64,000 nucleotides of DNA from Cytophagaceae bacterium (lineage in GTDB: Bacteria > Bacteroidota > Bacteroidia > Cytophagales > Flexibacteraceae), in the NCBI GenBank assembly GCA_947458545.1, contig CANGYH010000001.1, positions 806,001-870,000 of the forward strand. Direction: 5' to 3'. This document shows, in pieces, positions 1-8,561 of this stretch (position 1 is its first letter; each line of letters opens with the position of its first letter). Both the position numbers and the translations under genes were made by a program. The notes under the pieces are model-generated. The model worked only from the letters and a program-made list of their open reading frames with translations, made no database searches and was not told the origin of the DNA.

Positions 1-980
1 CTGGGCAAGATATGCTGCTGCAGTTCTCGCCGGCCGCGCAGTGGAGTTATATCCAGGCATATGGGCCGAGGCCTCTGCAAGCCTTGCAACAAAGCCTGCC
101 CATCACCTTTAGCAGGCTGAGACAGGTGGCCATCAGCCTCATCGGAGACGGCGTACAAATTGAGGTTGCGCTGCACCCACAACCGCTGCTGGCAGAGCAA
201 AGGCTGAGTGCCAAGCCGACATTCTCAAACCTCTTCAATGCGCCGTTGGCGGCCTTTGGCCCAGTGGCAGGCAACCCAAAACCGATGGGCTATGCCTTGA
301 GCCAACTAGGCAGGCTATACTTTTTTTCTCCGGGCAAGCTCAGTTTTGCTCAATACCAATTGGGCGGCATAGCCCTAGCCACGCCACCATCTTACAACCC
401 CACAGACCATACGCTGCGGTGGCAAGCCCAGCAGATGGCCTACGCGCTCGATACGCTGGGTAAGTTGTTACCGGGGTACCCAAAGCATATTGAGGATCAA
501 GCTGTGCCACAGCGCAGTTTCCAGGCCACGGGCCCTCGTGGGCAAGCCTGGAGGGTCTCGTTATCTGCCGATGGTTTGCTGGAGGTGTTTGCAGAGGGTG
601 GCCGGCGCTACCTGGCCAAGCAACTCTACCAGCCCGAGCGCGGGGTGCGCTTTTCCGTAGCCGAAGCCGGTGGGCAGGCGCTGGGGTTGATGCGCTACGC
701 CTCGGCATCGGCCACGTTTTACGACCTTTTGGGCCGCAAGCGCTGGGAGGTACCCCGGCCAGACTCGCTAACCTTTTTTGCCACAGCACAGGGAGAGCTG
801 GGCTACCAGGCCCTGGCCTATGGCGACACCGTGCGGGCCTACAATGCGATTGGACAGCCTGCCTGGGTTTTGCCAACTGCCCAAGGCAAACGCCCCCAGG
901 TATTTGCCAATGCTAAAGGGCAGACCCTTATAGCCATACCAGACGGCAGGTACCTTCGTTGGCACAAATTGGGACAGTAA
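1..980 (+). CDS. Hypothetical protein, 5' end outside the window
   Basis: The reading frame is open to the left edge, so the ATG at 12 may be internal and the gene is treated as partial. At least 322 residues are present. I do not recognise a family and see no catalytic motif. The C-terminal half, from about residue 165, consists of short strand-like units with a repeating aromatic and glycine pattern (for example FYDLLGRKRWEVP, later VRAYNAIGQPAWVLP), which suggests beta-propeller-like blades; that is inference. It converges on the glycosyltransferase-like gene with a gap of only 14 bases and no obvious terminator hairpin. Confidence 0.7.
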   Translation, partial: GQDMLLQFSPAAQWSYIQAYGPRPLQALQQSLPITFSRLRQVAISLIGDGVQIEVALHPQPLLAEQRLSAKPTFSNLFNAPLAAFGPVAGNPKPMGYALSQLGRLYFFSPGKLSFAQYQLGGIALATPPSYNPTDHTLRWQAQQMAYALDTLGKLLPGYPKHIEDQAVPQRSFQATGPRGQAWRVSLSADGLLEVFAEGGRRYLAKQLYQPERGVRFSVAEAGGQALGLMRYASASATFYDLLGRKRWEVPRPDSLTFFATAQGELGYQALAYGDTVRAYNAIGQPAWVLPTAQGKRPQVFANAKGQTLIAIPDGRYLRWHKLGQ

Positions 981-994
981 GGGCAGAGGGGGCT

Positions 995-1993
995 TTATTT
1001 GAATAGCTGCCTGGTTATGGGACCAGCAAAGTTGGTAACCGATACGACGGGTGTATTGGTTTTGAAGGGTAAGGGCTTACCCCGCAGCGCATGAAAGGCG
1101 CGGTAGGCCCCTACAATTCCTGCAAAGGCCATGTGCCCGGCGCCCAACACTATGCCGCTATACCAGGCGGGCTTGCCTTGCAAATGCATCCGCAGACGGG
1201 CGCGCTCGCGCAAATACTGATAGGCGTACCCGTGCCGGCCGAAGAAGTGTACAATAACAGGCCGGTAGGCCTCTCCTTCCCGCACAAAATGGCAGCCTCC
1301 CTGGAGCACGTTGATCTCGAACGGCTCGGTAAACTCGTCGGGCGTGTACATGCCCGTACGCTGGGGATCGGGCACGGGGGGCATGCGGTACCAGGCCATG
1401 GCCAGGGCATAGAACACCTCCTCATTAAACCACAGGCCCAGGTCGTAGATGCCCAGCTTTTTGTGGATACGACCGATTTGCCGGGCCCGCTCAAAGAGGC
1501 GGGTAGCCTCGGGCGAGCGCTCAAAATAATAATACCCCCCGTTGAAGCGGGGCATAAACGGCAGGCCATACTTGGCCAGCACCTCGGGTATTTGCATATA
1601 CCACCAGCCCTCGGTGGCGGTGTAACCCAGTGGGCCGAAGGCATAGCCCCGGCTGCGTTGGAGCACATCTGCCAGGCTGCCCACTACCAAGCAGTCGCTG
1701 TCTATGAAGGCCGTCCGCTCAAAGGGGGTGTAACAGTCAAACCACAGCTTTTGCTGCAAGGCCTGCCCTCGCTCTGGCCTAAAAAGAATCAGGATGTCAA
1801 AAGCATCGGCCAGGCCGGGGAAGTCGGGCTTGTCCGTAATGCAAGCCAACCGCAGGCCCGGGTTGTGCAACCTTACCGACTGCGCCAGACTGATGGCTTG
1901 GGCTACATAACGCGGATGCCCGAAGGCGAACGTAAGTACGCCTTCGGGCTCTTGCACATGGGCAAAACTCTCCTGATTAAGCGGGGGTGGCAC
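995..1993 (-). CDS. GT8-like nucleotide-diphospho-sugar transferase
   Basis: A protein of 332 residues with a glycosyltransferase-A fold layout. The N-terminal strand and helix (TFAFGHPRYVAQAISLAQSV) is followed by TDKPDF, a KLWFDCYTPF segment and FIDSDCLVVG. The DSD in the last is the DxD-type motif that binds metal and nucleotide sugar in GT8 and related families; FNGGYYYF further on also fits. There is no signal peptide, so it should be cytosolic. Donor and acceptor cannot be told from sequence. The start is GTG at 1993, inside the last 17 bases of the upstream rnc gene, so the two are probably co-transcribed and translationally coupled. A glycogenin-like or capsule-related role is possible but unsupported. 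Confidence 0.75.
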   Translation of the reverse strand: MPPPLNQESFAHVQEPEGVLTFAFGHPRYVAQAISLAQSVRLHNPGLRLACITDKPDFPGLADAFDILILFRPERGQALQQKLWFDCYTPFERTAFIDSDCLVVGSLADVLQRSRGYAFGPLGYTATEGWWYMQIPEVLAKYGLPFMPRFNGGYYYFERSPEATRLFERARQIGRIHKKLGIYDLGLWFNEEVFYALAMAWYRMPPVPDPQRTGMYTPDEFTEPFEINVLQGGCHFVREGEAYRPVIVHFFGRHGYAYQYLRERARLRMHLQGKPAWYSGIVLGAGHMAFAGIVGAYRAFHALRGKPLPFKTNTPVVSVTNFAGPITRQLFK

Positions 1994-3692
1994 CGTCTTG
2001 CTCGTCTGGCTGGCCGGTTGCAGGCGGGGCAGGGCTATCGGCAGGCATCTGAGCCGTCAAAAAAGCATCTGCCTCTGAGGCAATGGCCTTGTAAGCCTGG
2101 CGGGCCATATCCTGCGCATCTGCACCCTCGGCGGGTGCATCTACAGATTTGGGTTGTATCGGCGCATAGCTACCGGCGGCATCTTGGGGCTGCGCAGACT
2201 GGGCCGCCCCTTGCGAGACATTGATCCATTTACGCTTGCCTGAAGCTGGCGGCGCCTGTGGCGTTTGGGCCGCCTGGGCTACCTCTTCTACCGCCTTGGG
2301 CTGCACCTTTTGCTGGTTTACCTGAAAGTTGGCCTGGGGCTTTTCGACCGGTGCTTGTGGAGCAGTTGGCTCTTGGGCAAATGTGGCTGCTTGCCCAGCA
2401 TCAGTAGCCTGGTAAGCAGGGGCCGAAGCTTCTGCCTCAAAGCCTGCCGATGAGGCTTCTGGCTGTGCTTGGAGTGCCTCTCCTTCTACGGATTGGTCGC
2501 CTTTGCCCCGACGGGGTGGGCGCTCGCGGCGGTTGGGGCGCTCGCGCTGAGGGCGCTCAGGCCTGGGCTCGGTAGATTCGATACTGTTGCTCTCAGGGGT
2601 GGCTATCGGGGCTGCCTCGTCGTACATCTGGGCCTGATCTATACGCCTGCCTGTACGCTGGGTACGCTCTGGGCGTGCAGGGCGCTGCTCCGTCGGCTGT
2701 TCTGCCGGAGCCTCCATGTTCTGCGGGGCAGATTCTTGGTCATCCACCTGTGCAGGGCGCGGCGGGCGCTCAAAGCGGCCGGGCCTGTCGGCACGTGGCT
2801 GGCGCTCGGGGCGTGGCTGGCCTTCGGGCCTTTCGGTACGCTCTGGTCGGCCCTCTTGGCGGCGATCGGCATTGCGCTCACCTCGCTCTTGATGGCGCTC
2901 CTGGCCTCGGCTTGGCCGCTCTCTGCGATCAGGGCGGTTGTCGTCGTCGCGGTTCCGCTCGCTGCGCTCTTTAATTTTTTTGATGGCAGCCAGTGCGGCG
3001 GCCTGCTCGGCCTTTTTCTTGCTGAAGCCGCTGCCAGAGGCAAACATCTTGCCGTCCAGCATCACGTTGGCCACAAAATCTTTGTTGCCGCGGCCGCTGT
3101 CAGGGGCAATGTCGAAGCTGAGCTTCTTGCCTGCCTTCTGGGCCCACTCAATCATCCGAGACTTGTGGTTGTAGTCAGACTCCACCACCTCGTTGAGGTC
3201 GTAATGGGGTTTCAGCAACCGCTCGAGAATGAAGGTTCGGCAGGTGTCGAAGTCTGTATCCAGGTAAAATGCCCCTACAAGTGCCTCCATCGCATCGCCA
3301 TTCATAGAGCGGTGCGTATGGGGCATCTTGCGGCGGCCTTCGTACTGAATCAGCCTGTCTAGCCCGATTTTGGTAGCCAACTGGCCCAGCGACTCTCCAT
3401 TGACCAACCGAGAGCGAATCTCCGTCATGAAGCCCTCGTTCTTTTTGGGGAACTTCTTGAAGAGGTACTCGGCCACTACGGCTCCTAGCACGGCATCGCC
3501 CAAAAACTCGAGGCGCTCGTTGTGCTCGCCATTAGCACCCGAGTTAAAGCTCGAGTGCCGAACAGCCAATTTGTATAAGTCCAAGTTACCTGGCGTGCGC
3601 CCGGTAATGTTGGCGATGGAGGCGGCCAGCCTTTTGTCGTCTTCTGTAAGACGGGTAAAAAGGCGCCTAACCCAAGAAAATGCTCCTGCCAC
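1977..3692 (-). CDS. rnc: Ribonuclease III with long disordered C-terminal tail
   Basis: Endoribonuclease that cuts double-stranded RNA in rRNA and mRNA processing. The catalytic domain (about residues 25-165) carries the signature NERLEFLGDAVL at 58-69 and GDAMEAL at 132-138; by analogy with E. coli the metal-binding acids are Glu59, Glu62, Asp66, Asp133 and Glu136. A dsRNA-binding domain follows at about 174-243 (GSGFSKKKAEQAAA). RNase III is normally 220-260 residues. Here about 325 further residues follow: first rich in Arg, Glu and Pro (245-400), then in Ala, Gln and Pro, with an isolated basic patch GKRKWINVSQ near 490. The start is GTG, three bases after the fabF stop, so it lies in an operon with acpP and fabF, as is common in bacteria. 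Confidence 0.95.
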   Translation of the reverse strand: MAGAFSWVRRLFTRLTEDDKRLAASIANITGRTPGNLDLYKLAVRHSSFNSGANGEHNERLEFLGDAVLGAVVAEYLFKKFPKKNEGFMTEIRSRLVNGESLGQLATKIGLDRLIQYEGRRKMPHTHRSMNGDAMEALVGAFYLDTDFDTCRTFILERLLKPHYDLNEVVESDYNHKSRMIEWAQKAGKKLSFDIAPDSGRGNKDFVANVMLDGKMFASGSGFSKKKAEQAAALAAIKKIKERSERNRDDDNRPDRRERPSRGQERHQERGERNADRRQEGRPERTERPEGQPRPERQPRADRPGRFERPPRPAQVDDQESAPQNMEAPAEQPTEQRPARPERTQRTGRRIDQAQMYDEAAPIATPESNSIESTEPRPERPQRERPNRRERPPRRGKGDQSVEGEALQAQPEASSAGFEAEASAPAYQATDAGQAATFAQEPTAPQAPVEKPQANFQVNQQKVQPKAVEEVAQAAQTPQAPPASGKRKWINVSQGAAQSAQPQDAAGSYAPIQPKSVDAPAEGADAQDMARQAYKAIASEADAFLTAQMPADSPAPPATGQPDEQDGATPA

Positions 3693-3695
3693 GCT

Positions 3696-4949
3696 CTATC
3701 GTTCGAATTTCCTGAAAATCAGGGTGCAGTTGTGCCCGCCAAAACCGAACGTGTTCGATAAAGAAGCCCGTACGGTTCTCTGCTGGGCCTTGTTGTAGGT
3801 AAAATTGAGCCGATTGTCGATTTCCTCGTCGTCGGTAAAGTGGTTGATCGTCGGCGGAACGATCCCCTCTTTGATGGCCATGATGGAGGCGATGGCCTCA
3901 ACCGCACCTGTGCCGCCGAGCAGGTGCCCGTGCATAGACTTGGTGCTGCTTATGTTGAGCTTGTAGGCATGCTCTCCAAACAGGGCTGCGATGGCCTTGA
4001 CCTCTTGCGGGTCTCCGATGGGGGTGCTGGTGCCGTGGGTATTGATGTAGTCAATCTCATCTACACCCATGCCGGCGTCTTCTAAGGCCCATTTCATGGA
4101 GTGCATGGCGCCTTCGCCCTCCGGATGGGGGGCGGTGATGTGGTACGCGTCTGACGACGAGCCGGCACCCACCAGCTCTGCGTAGATTTTGGCACCACGT
4201 GCGGTGGCATGCTCCAGTGTCTCTAGTACCAGGGCACCGCCGCCTTCTCCGAGCACGAAACCGTCTCGGTTTTTGTCGTAAGGACGGCTGGCGGTCTCGG
4301 GGCTGTCGTTGCGCTCAGAGAGGGCTTTCATGGCATTAAAGCCACCAATGCCCGCCTCCGTAACGGCAGCTTCAGAGCCACCGGTGACGCATACGTCCAA
4401 CTTGCCGGTGCGCAGGTAGAGCAGCGCCTCCATGATGCTGTTGGACGAGCTGGCACAAGCCGATACGGTTACCAGGTTGATGCCCTTGAAACCGTATTTG
4501 ATGCTGATCTGCCCAGAGGCAGAGTCGGCAATCATTTTGGGGATGAAGAAGGGGTTGAAGCGGGGCGTTCCGTCGCCCTTGGCAAAGTCTGCCACTTCTT
4601 CTTGAAAAGTCCGCAAACCGCCGATGCCCGCACCCCAAATGGTGCCGACACGCTCTGGGCGGTAGCTCTGCTCAAGCAGACCACTGTCGCGCAGCGCCTC
4701 ATCTACCGAGACCAGGGCGTAGTGGGTAAAGATGTCCATCCGCCGGGCCTCTTTGCGGTCTATGTGGTCTTCTACTTTGAAGTTTTTAACCTCACAGGCA
4801 AAGCGGGTGCGGAATTTAGACGCGTCGAAACGCGTGATGGGTGCGGCACCTGGGGTGCCGGCAATGAGGTTTTGCCAAAAGGACGGTGCGGCGTTCCCCA
4901 AAGGGGTTACCGCACCTATTCCAGTAACGACAACGCGTTTTAGCTCCAT
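3696..4949 (-). CDS. fabF: 3-oxoacyl-ACP synthase II
   Basis: Condensing enzyme of type II fatty acid synthesis that elongates acyl-ACP with malonyl-ACP. At 417 residues it has the usual length. The Cys-His-His triad is visible: Cys165 in TVSACASSSN, His305 in NTHGTSTPIGD and His342 in SMHGHLLGG. The C-terminal loop GFGGHNCTLIF is also conserved. It lies 47 bases after acpP and three bases before rnc, the standard acpP-fabF-rnc order. It starts with ATG. The context and full motif set make this a confident call of KAS II rather than KAS I. Confidence 0.97.
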   Translation of the reverse strand: MELKRVVVTGIGAVTPLGNAAPSFWQNLIAGTPGAAPITRFDASKFRTRFACEVKNFKVEDHIDRKEARRMDIFTHYALVSVDEALRDSGLLEQSYRPERVGTIWGAGIGGLRTFQEEVADFAKGDGTPRFNPFFIPKMIADSASGQISIKYGFKGINLVTVSACASSSNSIMEALLYLRTGKLDVCVTGGSEAAVTEAGIGGFNAMKALSERNDSPETASRPYDKNRDGFVLGEGGGALVLETLEHATARGAKIYAELVGAGSSSDAYHITAPHPEGEGAMHSMKWALEDAGMGVDEIDYINTHGTSTPIGDPQEVKAIAALFGEHAYKLNISSTKSMHGHLLGGTGAVEAIASIMAIKEGIVPPTINHFTDDEEIDNRLNFTYNKAQQRTVRASLSNTFGFGGHNCTLIFRKFER

Positions 4950-4996
4950 TCAAGAAGCGGGCTTTTCGCCCAGTTAATGGCGAAAGGGCCTTTGGG

Positions 4997-5236
4997 TTAT
5001 TGCTTTACGTTTGCCTCCAGGTAGGAGATAGCCAGGCCAACGGTCGTGATGTTCTCGGCCTGCTCGTCGGGGATGGTGATGTTGAACTCCTTCTCGAACT
5101 CCATAACAAGTTCTACGGTATCGAGAGAGTCTGCGCCAAGGTCGTTGGTGAAGCTAGCCTCGGGGGTAACCTCGCTTTCGTCAACGCCGAGCTTTTCGAC
5201 GATGATGGCTTTCACCTTCTGTGCGATATCTGACAT
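4997..5236 (-). CDS. acpP: Acyl carrier protein
   Basis: A 79-residue acidic four-helix carrier protein for growing acyl chains. Ser37 in [10 protein letters not shown] is the site for 4'-phosphopantetheine. The start at 5236 ([11 protein letters not shown]) is chosen because it gives the normal length; the frame is open for 40 more codons upstream, but those residues are basic and unlike any ACP. First gene of the acpP-fabF-rnc cluster, divergent from kdsB. I see no clear TAnnTTTG box on the minus strand upstream of it. Confidence 0.97.
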   Translation of the reverse strand: MSDIAQKVKAIIVEKLGVDESEVTPEASFTNDLGADSLDTVELVMEFEKEFNITIPDEQAENITTVGLAISYLEANVKQ

Positions 5237-5401
5237 TTTGCTGAATTTTTGGAAAACAATTCGTCGCAAAGAAAGCCGACTCCGGCAAATCTTTCCAAAC
5301 CGAGGCGCAAGCCTTGCCCGCCTGCAAAGGCTTGGCTTGGCACCAAAATAGGCCATAAAGCCGTGACAGGGCCAACATTACGAAGTTTTGCGGCCAGCCA
5401 A

Positions 5402-5409
5402 CAACTTTG
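5402..5409 (+). promoter_or_regulatory. Possible -7 box for kdsB
   Basis: CAACTTTG differs from the Bacteroidota consensus TAnnTTTG at one base and ends nine bases before the kdsB ATG at 5419. No -33 TTG at the expected spacing. It is listed because the same placement recurs at other genes in the window. Confidence 0.35.
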
Positions 5410-5418
5410 TGCCATTCT

Positions 5419-6195
5419 ATGGCTTTTAGTGATACTGCTGCTCCGTTCAGCGTTGTAATACCCGCCCGGATGGGTTCTACCCGTTTCCCCGGCAAGATGC
5501 TGGCCATGCTCGCCGGCCAGACCGTGCTGGAGCGCACCTACCGCCAAGCCTGCCAAAGCCAGGCCACGCAAGTGCTTATAGCCACAGACCACCCCGACAT
5601 TGCTGCCGAAGCGAGGCGTATCGGCGCGACTACCTTACTGACGGACCCTGCCCTGCCCAGCGGAACCGATCGTATGGCCGCAGCATTGGCCCAGCTGCCT
5701 CAGCTACCGGCCAGGGTGGTAAACGTGCAGGGCGACGAGCCTTTCATCAACCCCGGCCATATCGATGCCGTGGGCTCTATGCTGGCAGCAGGCGCATCTA
5801 TTGCTACCCTTGCCATGCCCGTGCAGTCGGCAGATGAGCTAGCCAACCCCAACACGGTGCAGGTTGTGCTTAACCGGGCGGGGCAGGCGTTGTACTTCTC
5901 GCGCTGGCCCATTCCCTACCCCCGCGCCTCTGGCGGAAGGCCAGACCTTTCTCTCTACTCCTACCTCCGGCACGTGGGCATATACGGCTTTCAGACCGAG
6001 GTGCTGCAAGCTGTGGTAGCCATGCCTCCCAGCCCGCTGGAGCTAGCTGAAAGCCTGGAGCAACTCCGCTGGCTTGAGGCTGGCTACGCCATACAGGTGC
6101 AGCAGGTGGAGGGCACCGGCATGGGGATAGACACCCCCGAGGACCTGGCGGCCGCCGAAGCCTGGCTGGCCCGTAACGCTACCGGAGCTAAATGA
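5419..6195 (+). CDS. kdsB: CMP-KDO synthetase (3-deoxy-manno-octulosonate cytidylyltransferase)
   Basis: Activates KDO with CTP for the inner core of lipopolysaccharide; a cytosolic enzyme of 258 residues. The nucleotide-binding loop VIPARMGSTRFPGKML lies at the N terminus, followed by IATDHPDI, PSGTDRMAAAL and VVNVQGDEPFI, all typical of KdsB. The start chosen is the ATG at 5419; an in-frame ATG four codons earlier is possible. The stop overlaps the start of the GNAT gene by four bases (ATGA). KDO synthesis shows that the cell is diderm with LPS. Confidence 0.95.
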   Translation: MAFSDTAAPFSVVIPARMGSTRFPGKMLAMLAGQTVLERTYRQACQSQATQVLIATDHPDIAAEARRIGATTLLTDPALPSGTDRMAAALAQLPQLPARVVNVQGDEPFINPGHIDAVGSMLAAGASIATLAMPVQSADELANPNTVQVVLNRAGQALYFSRWPIPYPRASGGRPDLSLYSYLRHVGIYGFQTEVLQAVVAMPPSPLELAESLEQLRWLEAGYAIQVQQVEGTGMGIDTPEDLAAAEAWLARNATGAK

Positions 6196-6707
6196 AATCG
6201 CCATCCCTAAACATCCGCCAGGCATCGCTTGCCGACGCTGACCTTGTGGCCGATCTGGGCCAGCGTGCCTGGTGGGCCCATTACCCCGGCATCATTACCG
6301 AGGGGCAGATCCGCTACATGCTGGCACGGATGTATACCCCCAACGCGCTACGGCAGCAGTGGATGGCCGAGAGCCAGACTTGCCTGGTGGCAGAGGCTGA
6401 CGGCGTACCTCTGGCTTTTGCGGCGTGGTCTGTCCAAACGGACGGCAAGCAGACCTGGGTGTACCTCAACAAGCTTTATGCCGTGCCCCAGGGCAAAGGG
6501 TGTGGCCTTGGCAAGGCCTTGCTTGCTGCCGTGGTGCAGGCAGCAAGGCGACGGGGCATCGGGCGCATCCGCCTCAATGTGAACAAGTATAACCCGACTA
6601 CGGCCTGGTATGAGCGCCAAGGCTTTACCCTGCAGCGCGAGGAAGTACTCGACATCGGCAACGGGTACGTGATGGACGACTATGTGCTAGAGCTGAAGCT
6701 GGCATAG
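6192..6707 (+). CDS. GNAT-family N-acetyltransferase
   Basis: A 171-residue acetyltransferase of the GCN5-related fold. The acetyl-CoA-binding motif A is seen as LYAVPQGKGCGLGKALLAA (about 98-116), followed by RIRLNVNKYNPTTAWYERQGF, the usual motif B with its conserved Asn, Tyr and Gly-Phe. The substrate is unknown. It overlaps kdsB by four bases, so it is translated from the same message; whether it has any part in surface sugar modification cannot be said. A strong bidirectional terminator follows. Confidence 0.85.
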   Translation: MKSPSLNIRQASLADADLVADLGQRAWWAHYPGIITEGQIRYMLARMYTPNALRQQWMAESQTCLVAEADGVPLAFAAWSVQTDGKQTWVYLNKLYAVPQGKGCGLGKALLAAVVQAARRRGIGRIRLNVNKYNPTTAWYERQGFTLQREEVLDIGNGYVMDDYVLELKLA

Positions 6708-6723
6708 CTACCCCAATAAAAAA

Positions 6724-6757
6724 CTGCGGCCTCTGAAATTGCTTTCAGAGGCCGCAG
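6724..6757. terminator. Bidirectional intrinsic terminator
   Basis: A perfect 15-bp stem (6724-6738 with 6743-6757) closed by a four-base loop, preceded by a run of A on the plus strand, which becomes a U tract on the minus strand. It sits between the convergent GNAT and FKBP genes and probably ends both; it is strongest for the minus-strand gene. Confidence 0.85.
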
Positions 6758-6775
6758 GTGACTGGCAATGTTAGC

Positions 6776-7513
6776 TTACTTGCCTTTGATGCTGATAAGC
6801 TCTACGTCGAAGATGAGCGTGGCGTTGGGGCCGATGGTGGCGCCTGCGCCGCGGCTGCCGTAGGCAAGCTCAGAGGGGATGAAGAGGCGGTAGGTGCTGC
6901 CCACGTTCATCATCGGCAGGGCCTCTTGCCAGCCCTGGATAACGCCGTTGACGGGGAAGGTGGCAGGCTGCCCGCGGTCTTTGCTGCTGTCAAACACGGT
7001 GCCGTTGATGAGGGTGCCGTGGTAGTGCGTCGTAACGGTGTCAGTTGGGCTGGGCTTGGGGCCGTTGCCCTGCTTTACGACCATGTACTGCAGGCCGCTG
7101 GGGGTGGTCATCACGCCCTCTTTTTTGGCGTTGGCGGCCAGAAAATCCTGGCCCTCTTGCTTGTTTTTGTCAGAGATCATGTTGTTTTCGGCCGTTTGCT
7201 TGGCTTGTACAGATTTTTGGAGTTGCTCCATGGCGGCGCGCATTTGGTCGTCGGTCATGGCCAGCTTGGTGCCGGCGGTGCCGTCTTTCACGCCTTGCAT
7301 CAGCGCATCAAGGTCTATGCTGATACCGTTTTGTTTAAGGTTGCGGGCCAGGTCTGCACCGATGGTGTAGCTGGCTTTCTGTGCGTCAGAGGTGAGCGAC
7401 ATGGGTTTGGAGGTGGCCGCCGGTTTTGCCTTGGCGGCCTTCTGTGTTTGTGCCTGAGCGGCCGGCGCCAGCGTTACGGCTGCCAAAGCAGCCACCAACC
7501 AGAAGCGTTTCAT
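6776..7513 (-). CDS. FKBP-type peptidyl-prolyl isomerase, exported
   Basis: Cis-trans prolyl isomerase and folding helper. The first 22 residues form a signal peptide (MKRFWLVAALAAVTLAPAAQAQ). An N-terminal helical dimerisation domain spans about 35-125 (YTIGADLARNLKQNGI, then KAGAM-like helices with MTDDQMRAAMEQLQ). The FKBP domain spans about 130-245 with VTTHYHGTLINGTVFDSS, VIQGWQEALPMM and PSELAYGSRG, the active-site segments. The order resembles Mip and FkpA. No lipobox is seen, so a soluble periplasmic protein is expected. It stands alone between the GNAT terminator and a 184-base gap. Confidence 0.92.
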   Translation of the reverse strand: MKRFWLVAALAAVTLAPAAQAQTQKAAKAKPAATSKPMSLTSDAQKASYTIGADLARNLKQNGISIDLDALMQGVKDGTAGTKLAMTDDQMRAAMEQLQKSVQAKQTAENNMISDKNKQEGQDFLAANAKKEGVMTTPSGLQYMVVKQGNGPKPSPTDTVTTHYHGTLINGTVFDSSKDRGQPATFPVNGVIQGWQEALPMMNVGSTYRLFIPSELAYGSRGAGATIGPNATLIFDVELISIKGK

Positions 7514-7697
7514 GGAGAAAAGAGAATGTTTATGAATCTGAGAACGTACAGTTTCAGGCGGCTAAGTTAGGCCTTGGCCTGGCAGAGGCACGTGCCTTGG
7601 CACAACTATTTGCCGGCAGAGGCATCCCATTGCTTTCAAAGTGCAATTTCGGTGCCAAGGTTTTGAGCACGGGCCGCCATGGTCGGTTTACCTCTGG

Positions 7698-8426
7698 CTA
7701 AGGCCTGTAATACTCAGGTGGCTCGGCCTGGCAAAAGGCTTGCAGAAAGGCTTCCATGCGCTTTTTGCGCTTGACGGGGTTGCCCTGGCGGCGCACCCAG
7801 TCGGCCATGCCGCTTGTTTTGGCCACTTGGGTTTGCAACAGCGGCCGGGCCGTTTGGCGCCTGAAGCTGAATCGCCACACCCGCCGCACCGGCGAGAGGC
7901 AATGGAGCGTGTCTCCGGCCTGCAGGTAATACACCGGGACGGCATCGCCGTATTTGCGTGTATTGTTGCGGGCTATGCGCTGCAGGCGGCGCTCTACCTG
8001 GCTCAGCGTTTGGGGCGCTGCGTCTGCAGCAAGGCCTTGAGCCAGGGGCACGTATGCTCTAGCGTCAAAGGCAAACGGCAGACGGCAAAGCAGGGTGCCG
8101 CCGCCTGCCAGCGGCAACGCCTCGCAAAAGACGGGCCTGGCCTGTGGGCGTCGGCTGCCATCGGGTGCCAGGCTGTCCAGCTTATCGTAGCGGCGGTAGG
8201 TACGCATCCGGCAGGTGGCCGCGTCGTAAATAGCAAACCGGCCCACGGCCTCTATGGCAAACGTCTGAACCGCCTGTGCGCTTAACAGATGCAGTGCGCC
8301 CTGGGCCTGATGGTAAATGAGGGTCCCTGCCAGGCTATCACCACCGAGCGTTACCAAATACCCCTGTTGGGCGTGGGCCACTACCGTAGCAAGCAGGGCC
8401 CAAACCAAGAAGCAAACCTTGCGCAT
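7698..8426 (-). CDS. Secreted protein of unknown function
   Basis: A protein of 242 residues with a signal peptide ending near VVAHAQ. The mature start, GYLVTLGGDSLAGTLIY, resembles the opening of many uncharacterised Bacteroidota exported proteins in which a strand with the pattern 'gyivl..gDtl.G' begins the fold. The rest is rich in Arg and aromatic residues and shows no catalytic motif. The start is the ATG at 8426. Upstream on the same strand are an 11-bp inverted repeat and a TAATTTTG box. The function is not known. Confidence 0.7.
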   Translation of the reverse strand: MRKVCFLVWALLATVVAHAQQGYLVTLGGDSLAGTLIYHQAQGALHLLSAQAVQTFAIEAVGRFAIYDAATCRMRTYRRYDKLDSLAPDGSRRPQARPVFCEALPLAGGGTLLCRLPFAFDARAYVPLAQGLAADAAPQTLSQVERRLQRIARNNTRKYGDAVPVYYLQAGDTLHCLSPVRRVWRFSFRRQTARPLLQTQVAKTSGMADWVRRQGNPVKRKKRMEAFLQAFCQAEPPEYYRP

Positions 8427-8434
8427 TTTGTCTC

Positions 8435-8479
8435 AATGGGCTGGCCAGTCTATTGTCTGCCAGCCCATTACCAAAATTA
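8435..8479 (-). promoter_or_regulatory. -7 box followed by 5' leader stem-loop
   Basis: On the minus strand TAATTTTG (8479-8472) fits TAnnTTTG. Directly downstream, 8469-8459 and 8445-8435 form a perfect 11-bp inverted repeat with a 13-base loop, ending nine bases before the start codon of the secreted protein. The RNA would begin with this hairpin. There is no -33 motif at normal spacing, and the repeat could instead be a repressor site. Confidence 0.45.
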
Positions 8480-8561
8480 GCTATGCGCTTTTTGCCATAG
8501 CAGGCGCATTGTTACAACAATACTACATCAAAAACTGGGGTAGCCTGCGCAGGCTCCTCGG

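Noticed and set aside
1091-2224. A 377-codon open frame on the plus strand
   Set aside because: It lies antisense to the GT8-like gene and the rnc tail, both with recognisable proteins; its translation has no family features and reflects the high G+C codon pattern.
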